From Armatimonadota bacterium (GTDB lineage: Bacteria > Sysuimicrobiota > Sysuimicrobiia > Sysuimicrobiales > Humicultoraceae): DNA of 64,000 bases. Position 1 is the first letter of the stretch, and each line of letters starts with the position of its first letter. This document shows, in pieces, positions 27,013-34,359 of the stretch. Location: contig JAVHMA010000003.1 of the NCBI GenBank assembly GCA_031081715.1, forward strand, positions 62,001 to 126,000. Direction: 5' to 3'. The notes below the pieces were generated by a model, which worked only from the letters and a program-made list of their open reading frames with translations, had not been told where the DNA came from and made no database searches. The translations under genes were made by a program, and so were the position numbers.

Positions 27013-27235
27013 GATCCCACTCGGCTTGGAGGATCTCCTCGATGTCTCTCGCCGTCGAACGATGGCCGCTGCGGCCCAGGGCGGCGAACGGCAACTCTCG
27101 CCGTCCACCCGTGCGGCCGAGGCGTTCCTCGATCGCCTCGCGGGCGATCTGGGACACCGAAACCCGCCGCCGCCGCGCTTCCCGGTTCAGCGCCTCAGCA
27201 AGGCTGTCTGGAAGGCTGATTGTTATGCGCCTCAT
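26996..27235 (-). CDS. vapB: Ribbon-helix-helix antitoxin, VapB-like
   Basis: A 79-residue protein whose first 40 residues are a ribbon-helix-helix DNA-binding domain (RRITISLPDSLAEAL, then VSVSQIAREAIEERL). The C-terminal tail is the part that should wrap the toxin. Being first in the operon, it would repress its own promoter, and a perfect inverted repeat lies exactly inside that promoter (27248-27261). There is no ribosome site before the ATG and the -10 box ends 6 bp upstream, so the message is probably leaderless. Confidence 0.85.
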   Translation of the reverse strand: MRRITISLPDSLAEALNREARRRRVSVSQIAREAIEERLGRTGGRRELPFAALGRSGHRSTARDIEEILQAEWDRDRGR

Positions 27236-27241
27236 ACACGC

Positions 27242-27270
27242 ATAATAGCATCAGTTGATGCGGCCGGCAA
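27242..27270 (-). promoter_or_regulatory. vapBC promoter with operator between -35 and -10
   Basis: On the minus strand TTGCCG (27270-27265), a 17-bp spacer and TATTAT (27247-27242) form a near-ideal promoter. The spacer contains the perfect inverted repeat GCATCA-AC-TGATGC (27261-27248), well placed for an antitoxin dimer to block RNA polymerase. The -10 ends 6 bp from the ATG. Confidence 0.75.
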
Positions 27271-27395
27271 GCGCAGGAAGTAGCGACACGAGCCCGCTTG
27301 AGGAGGTCCCCAGAAGGCTCGGAGGCACGTGGGCGCTTCCGCCGCGAGCGACGGCACGGCCGCCCTAACCGCGTCCCGCCCCCCAGCCATCGCGG

Positions 27396-27480
27396 CTATC
27401 GATACCGAATCGGCGGATCGATGGCAGCGTACACCACATCGGTCAGCAGGTTGGCCAGCACGACTGTCACCGGGACCACC
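27396..27480 (-). pseudogene. C-terminal relic of a DppB/OppB-type peptide ABC permease
   Basis: The minus strand from about 27480 to the TAG at 27398-27396 encodes VTVVLANLLTDVVYAAIDPP followed by IRYR. This closely matches the invariant C-terminus of DppB-like permeases (NLL-D-LY-x-LDPRIRY). No upstream membrane segments of the permease are present, so only the last 27 or so codons survive. It is evidence for a past deletion or rearrangement here. Confidence 0.6.
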
Positions 27481-27935
27481 CGAGCTACGCCCGCATCGGT
27501 ACGCCTCCAACCTGTATTGCCGGGCCAAGTTCAGCTTCCAGACACCCACGTAGCCAAGTCCGCAAGCGGTCACCGTCCCCTCCTTGATGTCACGCCGCAT
27601 CTCCTCCAACGCTTCGGCGAGAATAGAGTCCCCGTAGGTGTGTAAAAGTGGCTGGGCCGTTTGCGAGGCCGGCCATCGTGTGGAGCCAGCGCTGGCATCG
27701 GATCCCGATGACCGATCGGCATCGCGAGCAGCTCCGGCAGCTTCGTCAGGCGTTGGGGATCAGCGTGCTGCGGCATGCGACACCACACCGAAGCGCGACC
27801 AAACTCGTTAGGAAGGCGAAGTAGCATGACCCAGGCCCGAGACTTTGCAGGGAACTTGACACTTGACCGGCATAGCCAGGCGAGCTCACCACAGCTACGC
27901 ACGACGCGGCTGCGCTTCGGCATCGATCCTGTATC
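27481..27935. other. Unassigned, probably decayed sequence
   Basis: About 450 bp without an intact gene. On the minus strand one frame reads HTYGDSILAEALEEMRRDIK and continues EGTVTACGLGYVGVW, protein-like in composition but not a family I recognise. A different frame in the same area is open without homology. The mixed frames suggest gene fragments brought together by insertions. Confidence 0.4.
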
Positions 27936-27939
27936 ATGG

Positions 27940-27945
27940 TATACT
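27940..27945 (+). promoter_or_regulatory. -10 box TATACT before the DUF433/DUF5615 pair
   Basis: TATACT lies 14 bp before the ATG at 27960. A weak TTCGGC is 18 bp upstream of it. The predicted leader is under 10 nt. The box also rules out the ATG at 27936, which would lie inside the promoter. Confidence 0.45.
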
Positions 27946-27959
27946 TTTCCGCGGTAGCC

Positions 27960-28214
27960 ATGAGCGTTGAAACCCGAACCGATCATCCGCACATCGTAAA
28001 GGTACCGGACATCTGCGGCGGCGCCGCCACGGTGCAGGGTACCCGTGTCCCGGTGTGGGTGCTGGTCGAGTACACGCGCGCCGGGCATACCCCCGGGGAA
28101 CTACAGGACTTCTATCCCCACCTCAGCCTGGCGCAGATCTATGACGCGCTCAGCTACTGGCAGGATCATCCCGAGGAGATCGAAGCAGAGATCCGCCAGA
28201 ACCAAGGCCCCTAA
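27960..28214 (+). CDS. DUF433 family protein (putative antitoxin)
   Basis: An 84-residue protein with the DUF433 pattern: VPDICGGAATVQGTRVPVWV, then GHTPGELQDFYPHLSLAQIYDAL. The second half is a predicted helix-turn-helix. Members of this family are frequently encoded beside DUF5615 PIN-like proteins and are taken to be the antitoxin side. Here the partner starts 12 bp later. ATG at 27960 chosen from the promoter position. Confidence 0.8.
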   Translation: MSVETRTDHPHIVKVPDICGGAATVQGTRVPVWVLVEYTRAGHTPGELQDFYPHLSLAQIYDALSYWQDHPEEIEAEIRQNQGP

Positions 28215-28226
28215 CTGGTCGACTCT

Positions 28227-28568
28227 GTGCGCGTTACCCTGCTGCTCGATGAGCACGTCCCACGGGCGCTCGCAAAAGCGCTGACCCAGGAGGGTATCGA
28301 GGTCATCCACGTCGCCGACACGCCGCTGCGCGGCATGGCAGACGAAGACCTGCTGGCCGAAGCGTCCCGCATGGGGTGCGCCTTCGTGACATACAACGTG
28401 CGCCACTTCGCGGCACTGGCAGTGAGGTGGGCGAACGAGGACCGCGAGCACGCCGGGTTGCTGCTGGTGACACGGAGGCGCCCTATAGGCGAGGTGGCAC
28501 AGCGCATAGTGCGCACACTCGCGTCTTACGCTCCGGACGCCGTGCGCAACGCCACGATTTACGTCTAA
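28227..28568 (+). CDS. DUF5615 PIN-like protein (putative toxin)
   Basis: A 113-residue protein of the Mut7-C/DUF5615 PIN-like group. It has LLDEHVPRALAKAL at the N-terminus, GMADEDLLAEA in the middle and FVTYNVRHFAAL with its conserved Thr-x-Asn. The acidic residues and this T-x-N motif form the putative nuclease site. It starts with GTG right after the DUF433 gene, so the two form a toxin-antitoxin-like pair in an accessory zone that also holds vapBC. Toxicity has not been shown for most members, so the role is inferred. Confidence 0.78.
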   Translation: MRVTLLLDEHVPRALAKALTQEGIEVIHVADTPLRGMADEDLLAEASRMGCAFVTYNVRHFAALAVRWANEDREHAGLLLVTRRRPIGEVAQRIVRTLASYAPDAVRNATIYV

Positions 28569-28649
28569 CCAGGCGCCGCCTCAGGCCGCCACCGGGCGGC
28601 TGCGGATGCCGGCAGGACATCAGCCCCGAGAAATGGTGGAAAGGAAAAG

Positions 28650-28674
28650 TGAGTTTGCCCCGGTTTGGTGGAGA
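28650..28674. repeat. Terminal inverted repeat of the IS3 element (one end only)
   Basis: The plus strand starting TGAGTTTGCCCCGG and continuing TTTGGTGGAGA has the form of IS3-family ends (TGA, CCCC-GG, TTTGGTGGAG). I looked for the matching inverted copy between 29600 and 30000 and did not find it, so the other end is missing. Confidence 0.5.
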
Positions 28675-28806
28675 GTCAATCCCTGGAGTATCAAGCTGTT
28701 CTCACCACCTCCCTTATGGTTCTTGTCCTTCTCTCCGCTGGCCGCGCGCGCGTCGTCGGCTCGCAGGTGGGTACCTGGATGCCTCCCCGGTCTCGTGAAA
28801 TCGATC

Positions 28807-29645
28807 CTAAGCGATCCTAGCCCCCTGCTGCGCTGACCATTTCCTTCCGAACGCGTCCTCGGACGACTTTTGGCGCCGCCACCATCTCCGCTCGAACTCC
28901 GCCGGGAGAGATATCCCAACGCGGAGTGTCGCCGGTGGGAGTCGTAAAATCCCTCGATATAGTCAAAGAGTGCGAGCCGGGCGGTCTTGCGCATCGCGAA
29001 CGTGTGCCGCATCAACAGCTCCGCCTCGAGCGTCGCAAAGAACGCCTCGGCGAGGGCGTTGTCGTAGGCGTCCCCGACGGAGCCCATCGACGGCGCCACC
29101 CCTGCCTCTTGGCACCGCCGACTGAACGTCAAGCTCGTGCACTGGGCGCCCCGATCGGAGTGGTGCACCACCCCCGCCGTCGGGCGCCGGTTCCATACCG
29201 CCATGTTGAGCGCTTCCACGACGAGGTCGGTCCGGAGTGTGTCTCCCATCGGCCATCCCACGATCCGGCCACTCCAGGTATCCAGCACCGTCGCGAGCTA
29301 ACGCCACCCCTCTCCAGTCGTGACGTAGGTCAGGTCCGCGACCCAGAGCTGATCGGGCGCGGAGGCCGTAAAATCGCGCTGCACGAGGTCGGGGGCCGCC
29401 ACGGCCTCGGGGTGCTGTCGCGTCGTGCCCCGGGACCGCGGCCGCCGGACGCCGGCGAGCCCGGCTTGCCGCATCAGTCGCGCCACGCGCTTCCGCCCGC
29501 AGCGGATGCCCTGCGCCCGTAACTCGGCGTGGATCCGTGGGGCCCCATACGCCTCCGTCGGCTGCCCCAGCGGGTCCTCGGGCACCGGCAGCCGCGGGGC
29601 CGGGTCCTCGCCGGCGGAGGCCGGCGGCATCAGCCGCGGCGTCAA
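28807..29645 (-). pseudogene. IS3-family OrfB transposase, inactivated
   Basis: The minus strand encodes an integrase-core transposase: AYGAPRIHAELRAQGI, first Asp in LWVADLTYVTT, second Asp in VVHHSDRGAQCTS, and Glu in DNALAEAFFATLEAELL. Three features mark it as dead. An in-frame TAG at 29300-29298 replaces the aromatic residue expected in GWR-Y-LATVLD. A one-base deletion near 28904-28906 turns YLSPAEFERRW into YLSRRSSS. The N-terminus before about 29590 no longer looks like OrfB. With both lesions repaired, the protein would end at 28807. Confidence 0.8.
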
Positions 29646-29810
29646 AGATGCCGTGAGGGATCAGCGTGATCAGGCCGGTCAGGACGCGCTTGTCGGGCCG
29701 CCGCAGACGAGGGATGGCCGCAGGCCTCCTGGCTTGTGGAGTCTTGCGGCCACGAGCACGTTCGAGGTGTAGCCAGATGGCTCGCGGTGGGGCTCGCCGG
29801 AGTGTCCGCC
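29646..29810. other. Unassigned junction beside the insertion element
   Basis: No gene or repeat recognised. Open frames run through it only as extensions of neighbours. It is probably the scar between the truncated IS3 element and the flippase-like gene. Confidence 0.35.
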
Positions 29811-30830
29811 TCAGGTCACCGGTGACGCTTGTGGCCGGAAGAGCCGCAGGCGCCGCAGCATCACGACGCCCAGCACCATCGGCACCCAGTAGCCCAACCC
29901 GCGGAAGGTGAGCGCGATCACCGTCGCCTTCGCAGCGGGCACGCCCATCGACGTCAGCACCAGCACCAGCACGCTCTCCACAACCCCTATGCCCTCGGGC
30001 ACCGGCGAAGTCTTCCATGCCAGGATCGCGACCGCGTACCCGGCGACGAGCAGCCGCGCCCCGACCGGCTGGCCGAACGCCGCGAACAGCGCGGCCAGGC
30101 AGAGCATGTTGACCAGGTGCCCGGCCACCGCGACCCCGACGGTCCGCAGCACCCGCAGCGGCCGTTCGCCGAGCGCGTGGCCGGCCTGCGCGAGCTCGCC
30201 CGCCTGCCGATCCGCCCACCCCTCGGGCAGCGGCGCCGGCCGGCCGGACCAGGTCATCGCCCGGTTGACCAGCCGAGCGAATCCGCCGAGCAGCCGGCGT
30301 AGCGCGTCAGGGTTCCTCAGGCCCAGCAAGAACAGGCCGCCCGCGCCAGCCGTGATCGCCACGAGCGCGCCGGCGCCGGCGACCTGGTACGGGCGGAGGT
30401 CGTGGTCGAGGAAGAGGTTGACCAGCCCGGCGAGCAGCCAGATCGAGAAGCCGAGCGTGTCGAGGATTCGCGCGAGAATGGCGGCCGCGGCCGCCCGCGC
30501 CGCCGGCAGCCCGCGGCGAGCGGCCTCGTCCACGAAGAGCGCCGAGCCCGCCATGCCGCCGCTGGGCGCGACCGTGTTCACGAACAACGAGGCCAGGAGC
30601 ACGGCGAGCAGGTCCCGGGCGCGGGAGGCCACGCCGACGGCCAGGAAGGCCGACTGGTAGACGCCGGCGACGACCACGTAGTAGGCGACCTGCAGCGCCG
30701 CGGCGGCCAGCACCCAGGTCCACCTGCCGCGGGCCAGCGTCTCCGCCAGATGCTCGATCTCGGTCAGGCGGCTGAAGACGAACCAGACGAACGCGGCGAC
30801 CAGCAGCCAGAGGACCCACCGCCGGAGCAT
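29811..30830 (-). CDS. Flippase-like integral membrane protein (YbhN/AglD, LPG synthase TM family)
   Basis: A 339-residue protein with about eight hydrophobic segments, starting MLRRWVLWLLVAAFVWFVFS. The family hallmarks are the polar stretch NTVAPSGGMAGSALFV (about residues 83-98) and SPVPEGIGVVESVLV near 290, as in the membrane part of lysylphosphatidylglycerol synthase and UPF0104 proteins. These are thought to move lipid-linked molecules. It lies 8 bp after the alpha-oxoamine synthase stop, so the two form an operon, pointing to a lipid product. The ATG at 30830 is the start; no homologous sequence lies before it. Confidence 0.82.
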   Translation of the reverse strand: MLRRWVLWLLVAAFVWFVFSRLTEIEHLAETLARGRWTWVLAAAALQVAYYVVVAGVYQSAFLAVGVASRARDLLAVLLASLFVNTVAPSGGMAGSALFVDEAARRGLPAARAAAAAILARILDTLGFSIWLLAGLVNLFLDHDLRPYQVAGAGALVAITAGAGGLFLLGLRNPDALRRLLGGFARLVNRAMTWSGRPAPLPEGWADRQAGELAQAGHALGERPLRVLRTVGVAVAGHLVNMLCLAALFAAFGQPVGARLLVAGYAVAILAWKTSPVPEGIGVVESVLVLVLTSMGVPAAKATVIALTFRGLGYWVPMVLGVVMLRRLRLFRPQASPVT

Positions 30831-30838
30831 GCGCCGGG

Positions 30839-32038
30839 CTATCCCTCGGTCAGGGCCGGCGTGACCTCCCGCCAGGCCGCCGACAGCGCCGCGGCGATCC
30901 GGTCCACTTCTTCTCGGGTGTGCGCCGCGGTCACGGTCATGCGGAGCCGGCTCGTGCGGGGCGGCACCGCGGGCGAGACGATCGGCAGGGCGAAGATGTC
31001 GCGGTCGTCGAGGTACCGCGCGATCCGCATGGCGCCCTCGTCGTCGCCGGTGATCACCGGGACGATGGGGGTCGGATCGCTCCGCACCGGCAGGCCCGCG
31101 GCCTGCAGGGCCGCGCGAAAACGCCGCACGTGGTCGTGCAGCCGGGCCACGCGCTGTGGCTCCGCCTCGATCACGTCCAGGGCGGCGATGACCGCCGCCG
31201 CGCTGGCCGGCGGCAGGGCCGCGGAGAACACGAACGCGCGCGACGCGTGCTTGAGGTAGGCGACCAGGCGAGCACTCCCGGCGATGTACCCGCCGGCGGA
31301 CGGCACGCTCTTGGACAGCGAGCTCATCCGGACGTCGACGGCATCGCGCAGGCCGAAGTGCGACTCGATCCCGCGGCCGCGCTCGCCGAGCACGCCGAGC
31401 GAGTGAGACTCGTCCACCATCAGCCAGGCGCCGTGACGTCGACACACCTCGACCAGCGCGGGCAGGTCGATCAGGTCGCCGTCCATGCTGAAGACCGCGT
31501 CCACCACCACCAGGCGGCTCGCGCGCGCGGGTGCCCGGCGCAGCGCCCGCTCGAACGCTGCGATGTCGTTGTGCGCCACCCGGACGAACTGTGCGCCGGA
31601 GAGCAGGCACCCGTCCACGATCGAGGCGTGGTCGAGCTTGTCGCAGACCACGACGTCGTCGCGACCGAGCAGCGCCGAGATGGCCGCGACGTTCGCCAGG
31701 TACCCGCTGGAGTAGACCACGCTGGCCTCGGAGCCGGTGAACGCGGCGATCCGCGCCTCCATCCGGTCGTGCAGGTCGGTGTTGCCGGCCAGCAGCCGGA
31801 CGCCGTGCGTGCCGGTGCCGTAGCGCGCCAGCGCGTCGTGCGCGGCGGCCGCGATCGCGGGATGGCCGATCAGACCGAGGTACGAGTACGACGACGCCAG
31901 CAGCTTGCGGCGGCCGTCCACGGTCGCCCACGCGCCGTCCACCGCCTCCACCGGCTGCAAATAGAAGTAGAGACCCTCGCCCTGGACCGCGGCGGCACGG
32001 TCGGCGTACTCCTTGATCCGGCGTTCGAACGCGCTCAC
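30839..32038 (-). CDS. Alpha-oxoamine synthase (AONS/KBL/serine palmitoyltransferase family)
   Basis: A 399-residue PLP enzyme that condenses an amino acid with an acyl-CoA, releasing CO2. Landmarks are the PLP-contact motif VDESHSLGVLG (208-218) and the Schiff-base Lys243 in SSLSKSVPSAGG. The GTG at 32038 has GGAGG eight bases upstream. It could be 8-amino-7-oxononanoate synthase, 2-amino-3-ketobutyrate ligase or a serine palmitoyltransferase-like enzyme. No biotin or threonine-degradation genes are nearby, and the neighbour is a lipid flippase-like protein. I therefore lean towards an aminolipid or sphingolipid-like product, at low certainty. Confidence 0.85.
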   Translation of the reverse strand: MSAFERRIKEYADRAAAVQGEGLYFYLQPVEAVDGAWATVDGRRKLLASSYSYLGLIGHPAIAAAAHDALARYGTGTHGVRLLAGNTDLHDRMEARIAAFTGSEASVVYSSGYLANVAAISALLGRDDVVVCDKLDHASIVDGCLLSGAQFVRVAHNDIAAFERALRRAPARASRLVVVDAVFSMDGDLIDLPALVEVCRRHGAWLMVDESHSLGVLGERGRGIESHFGLRDAVDVRMSSLSKSVPSAGGYIAGSARLVAYLKHASRAFVFSAALPPASAAAVIAALDVIEAEPQRVARLHDHVRRFRAALQAAGLPVRSDPTPIVPVITGDDEGAMRIARYLDDRDIFALPIVSPAVPPRTSRLRMTVTAAHTREEVDRIAAALSAAWREVTPALTEG

Positions 32039-32259
32039 GCTTCGGCCTCCGGGGAGGATCTGCTGCGGGTGCGGTTTCTGGGGATTCTCCGGCGACGGGA
32101 AGGAATCCCCCCCTCCCCCACGGGCGGGCGACCGCCGCGGCGCGCGTCGTTACGTCCCGGTGACAGTGCCAAAGTAGCCTGGGGGACGGACATCGAGGGG
32201 GCGGCGGCTCGTGGGGATTCTCGGGGCGCCGCTCAAACCGCGTGCCGAGGAGGGGTCGA

Positions 32260-32745
32260 ATGAGGAGTATCGCGCTGGCGCTCGGCGTCCTGCTGGTCGC
32301 CGCGGCGCTGATGGGGAACGCGACGGGCCAGGCGCGGACCACCTGGTATGCGCCGTTGACGAGCGCGGAAGAGGTGCCGCGAAACAACTCCACGGCCACC
32401 GGCCAGGCGTCGTTCGAGCTGGCCCCGGGCGGCAACGCCCTGCGCTACTGGCTGTTCCTGAACGCCCTGACGAACCCCAGCCAGGCCCACATCCACATCG
32501 GCGCGGCGGGCCAGAACGGGCCGGTGGCGGTCTGGCTGTACCCGTCCGCCCCGCCGCCGCGGCCGATCGCGGGCGCGGTCACCGCGATGGTCGCCGAGGG
32601 GACGATCACGGCTGCCAACTTCGTCGGGCCGTTGCAGGGCCAGCCGTTCGCGGCGCTGATCACCGCGCTGAACAACGGCACGGCGTACGTGAACGTGCAC
32701 ACGAGCCAGTTCCCTGGCGGGGAGATCCGGGGACAGATTCGCTAG
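32260..32745 (+). CDS. Secreted CHRD-domain protein
   Basis: A 161-residue protein with a Sec signal peptide (MRSIALALGVLLVAAALMGN) and one CHRD domain: SAEEVPRNNSTATGQASF, AHIHIGAAGQNGPVAVWLYP and YVNVHTSQFPGGEIRGQIR. CHRD domains occur in chordin and in many secreted bacterial proteins of unproven role, perhaps metal or surface binding. GAGGAGGGG five bases before the ATG fixes the start. Its stop shares bases with the stop of the convergent DNA ligase gene. Confidence 0.88.
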   Translation: MRSIALALGVLLVAAALMGNATGQARTTWYAPLTSAEEVPRNNSTATGQASFELAPGGNALRYWLFLNALTNPSQAHIHIGAAGQNGPVAVWLYPSAPPPRPIAGAVTAMVAEGTITAANFVGPLQGQPFAALITALNNGTAYVNVHTSQFPGGEIRGQIR

Positions 32746-34328
32746 GGCGGCCCCGGGACGCGGCCCTTCGCCGCGGCCTGCCGTTCGTAGAGGGCCCGCA
32801 GCGCGACCAGCGTGGTCGCCTGCTGCGGGCCCTTGTCGTCGCGCACGCGCCTGATGCGCGCGAACCGCAGCGCGAACCCCGAGCGGTACTGCGGGCTACG
32901 CTGGATCTCGTTGTAGGCCACTTCGACCACCACCTCGGGCCGCACCGTGACGGTGTAGCCGTCGTCGGCGATGGCGAGTGCGCGCAGCCGCGTGGTCATC
33001 TCGCCAAACTCCTGGTCGGCGAGTCCCTTGAACGTCTTGCCCACGGGCGCGAACCCGCCCGCGCCGTCGGCGACAGCCAGGTGGTAGTTGGACAGCCAGC
33101 CGCGCCGCCGGCCGGAGCCCCAGTCCGCGGCCACAATCACGCAGTCCACGGTCTCGGCGCGCTTCACCTTGAGCCACCGTTTGCCGCGGCTGCCAGGCAT
33201 GTACGGGCTGTCCACGGCCTTGGCCATCACCCCTTCGTGCCCCGCGGCGAGCGCGGCGGCCAGGAACGCCTCGGCCTGCGCGCGATCGGCGGGGATCAGC
33301 CGTTCGGCCAGGTGGCGCCCGCCGGTGAGGCGCGCCAGCGTCTCCCACCGCGCGGCGTAGGGCTCGTCCACCATGGGCCGACCGTCGAGGAGCAGACAAT
33401 CGAACAGGCGCAGCACCACCGGGACGTCGCGCGCCGTCGCCTCGACGGCATGGATCCGCCGCCACCGGCGCATCAGGTCCTGAAACGGGAGCGGACGGCC
33501 GTCGGCGCTGACGCCGATGACCTCGCCGTCGAGGATGAACTGCCGGCCCCCGAGCTCGCCGCGCGCGATCGCGGCCACCTCGGGCAGGCTCGCGGTCACC
33601 TCGCTCAGCCGCCGGCTCCAGATGCGCACGACGTCGCCCTCGCGGTGGATCTGGACGCGCGCGCCGTCGTACTTCACCTCGAGCGCCGCACCCGCGGGCT
33701 GGGCCGCGAAGACCTCCTCGAACCCATCGGCCACCTCGGCCAGCATCGGCAGCAAGGGCACGAACAGCCGGACGCCGGCACGCTCGAGTCCCGCCGCGCC
33801 CTCGCTCAACGCCAGCCGCGCGACCTCGGCCGGATCGGACAGAAACAGCGCCGCGCGCCGCACCAGCTCCGGGCCCACGCCGGCGGCATGCGCGATCGCC
33901 TCCTGGATGAGCCCGTCGTGCAGGCCGATCCGCATCTCGCCGAGCAGGATGCCGCCGAGGACGCGCCGCTCGTCGGCGGTGGCGCGCGCGAGCAGCGACG
34001 CGAGCGCCGCCGTGCGCGCGCGCTTCGCGCCGGCGCCGGAGGCGGCCGCGATGTGCGCGAAGGCCTCGGCCACGTCGCCCAGTGTCAGGACCGGGTCGGC
34101 AGCGGCCGGCCCGGCGGCGGCCAGCGCATCGCGGAGCGTGGCCCAGCTCACCTCGAGCACGCGCGGGTCGGCGGCCGGGAACGGACGCGCGGTGAGAAAG
34201 GCGACCGCGGAGGGGACCTCGGCGACGGCCAGGCGACGGAGGAACTCGCCGACCAGTCGGGTCTTGACCAGGCGGCTGCGCGTGGCGGCGAGGGCGGCGC
34301 AGAGCGCGGCGAACTCGGCGAGGCTCAC
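32742..34328 (-). CDS. ATP-dependent DNA ligase
   Basis: A 528-residue ligase of the archaeal/LigB type. The N-terminal DNA-binding domain (about 1-200) is followed by the adenylation domain with nucleotidyl-accepting Lys219 in LEVKYDGARVQIHR. Other motifs are FILDGEVIG, LLLDG, EGVMAKAVDSPY and WLKVKR. The OB-fold domain is at the C-terminus. These enzymes seal nicks with ATP and in bacteria are accessory repair ligases beside the NAD-dependent LigA. The GTG at 34328 follows GAGGGAG; upstream frame is arginine/alanine-rich shadow. It lies 31 bp past pyrD on the same strand and may be co-transcribed. Confidence 0.9.
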   Translation of the reverse strand: MSLAEFAALCAALAATRSRLVKTRLVGEFLRRLAVAEVPSAVAFLTARPFPAADPRVLEVSWATLRDALAAAGPAAADPVLTLGDVAEAFAHIAAASGAGAKRARTAALASLLARATADERRVLGGILLGEMRIGLHDGLIQEAIAHAAGVGPELVRRAALFLSDPAEVARLALSEGAAGLERAGVRLFVPLLPMLAEVADGFEEVFAAQPAGAALEVKYDGARVQIHREGDVVRIWSRRLSEVTASLPEVAAIARGELGGRQFILDGEVIGVSADGRPLPFQDLMRRWRRIHAVEATARDVPVVLRLFDCLLLDGRPMVDEPYAARWETLARLTGGRHLAERLIPADRAQAEAFLAAALAAGHEGVMAKAVDSPYMPGSRGKRWLKVKRAETVDCVIVAADWGSGRRRGWLSNYHLAVADGAGGFAPVGKTFKGLADQEFGEMTTRLRALAIADDGYTVTVRPEVVVEVAYNEIQRSPQYRSGFALRFARIRRVRDDKGPQQATTLVALRALYERQAAAKGRVPGPP

Positions 34329-34359
34329 GGCGTCTCCCTCGGGGCGGCCCGAGACCACC

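Larger units (their letters stand above)
28650..29645 (-). mobile_element. Truncated IS3-family insertion sequence
   Basis: This is the orfB-bearing part of an IS3-type element, with one recognisable end at 28650. OrfA and the opposite end are absent. Its transposase is interrupted by a stop and a frameshift (see the next entry). The element is therefore immobile by itself. It sits beside two toxin-antitoxin-like pairs and other relics. Confidence 0.75.

Noticed and set aside
29298-29300. Recoded or read-through TAG in the IS3 transposase
   Set aside because: There is no sign of a read-through signal, and a second lesion (frameshift near 28905) plus truncation make simple pseudogenisation the better explanation.
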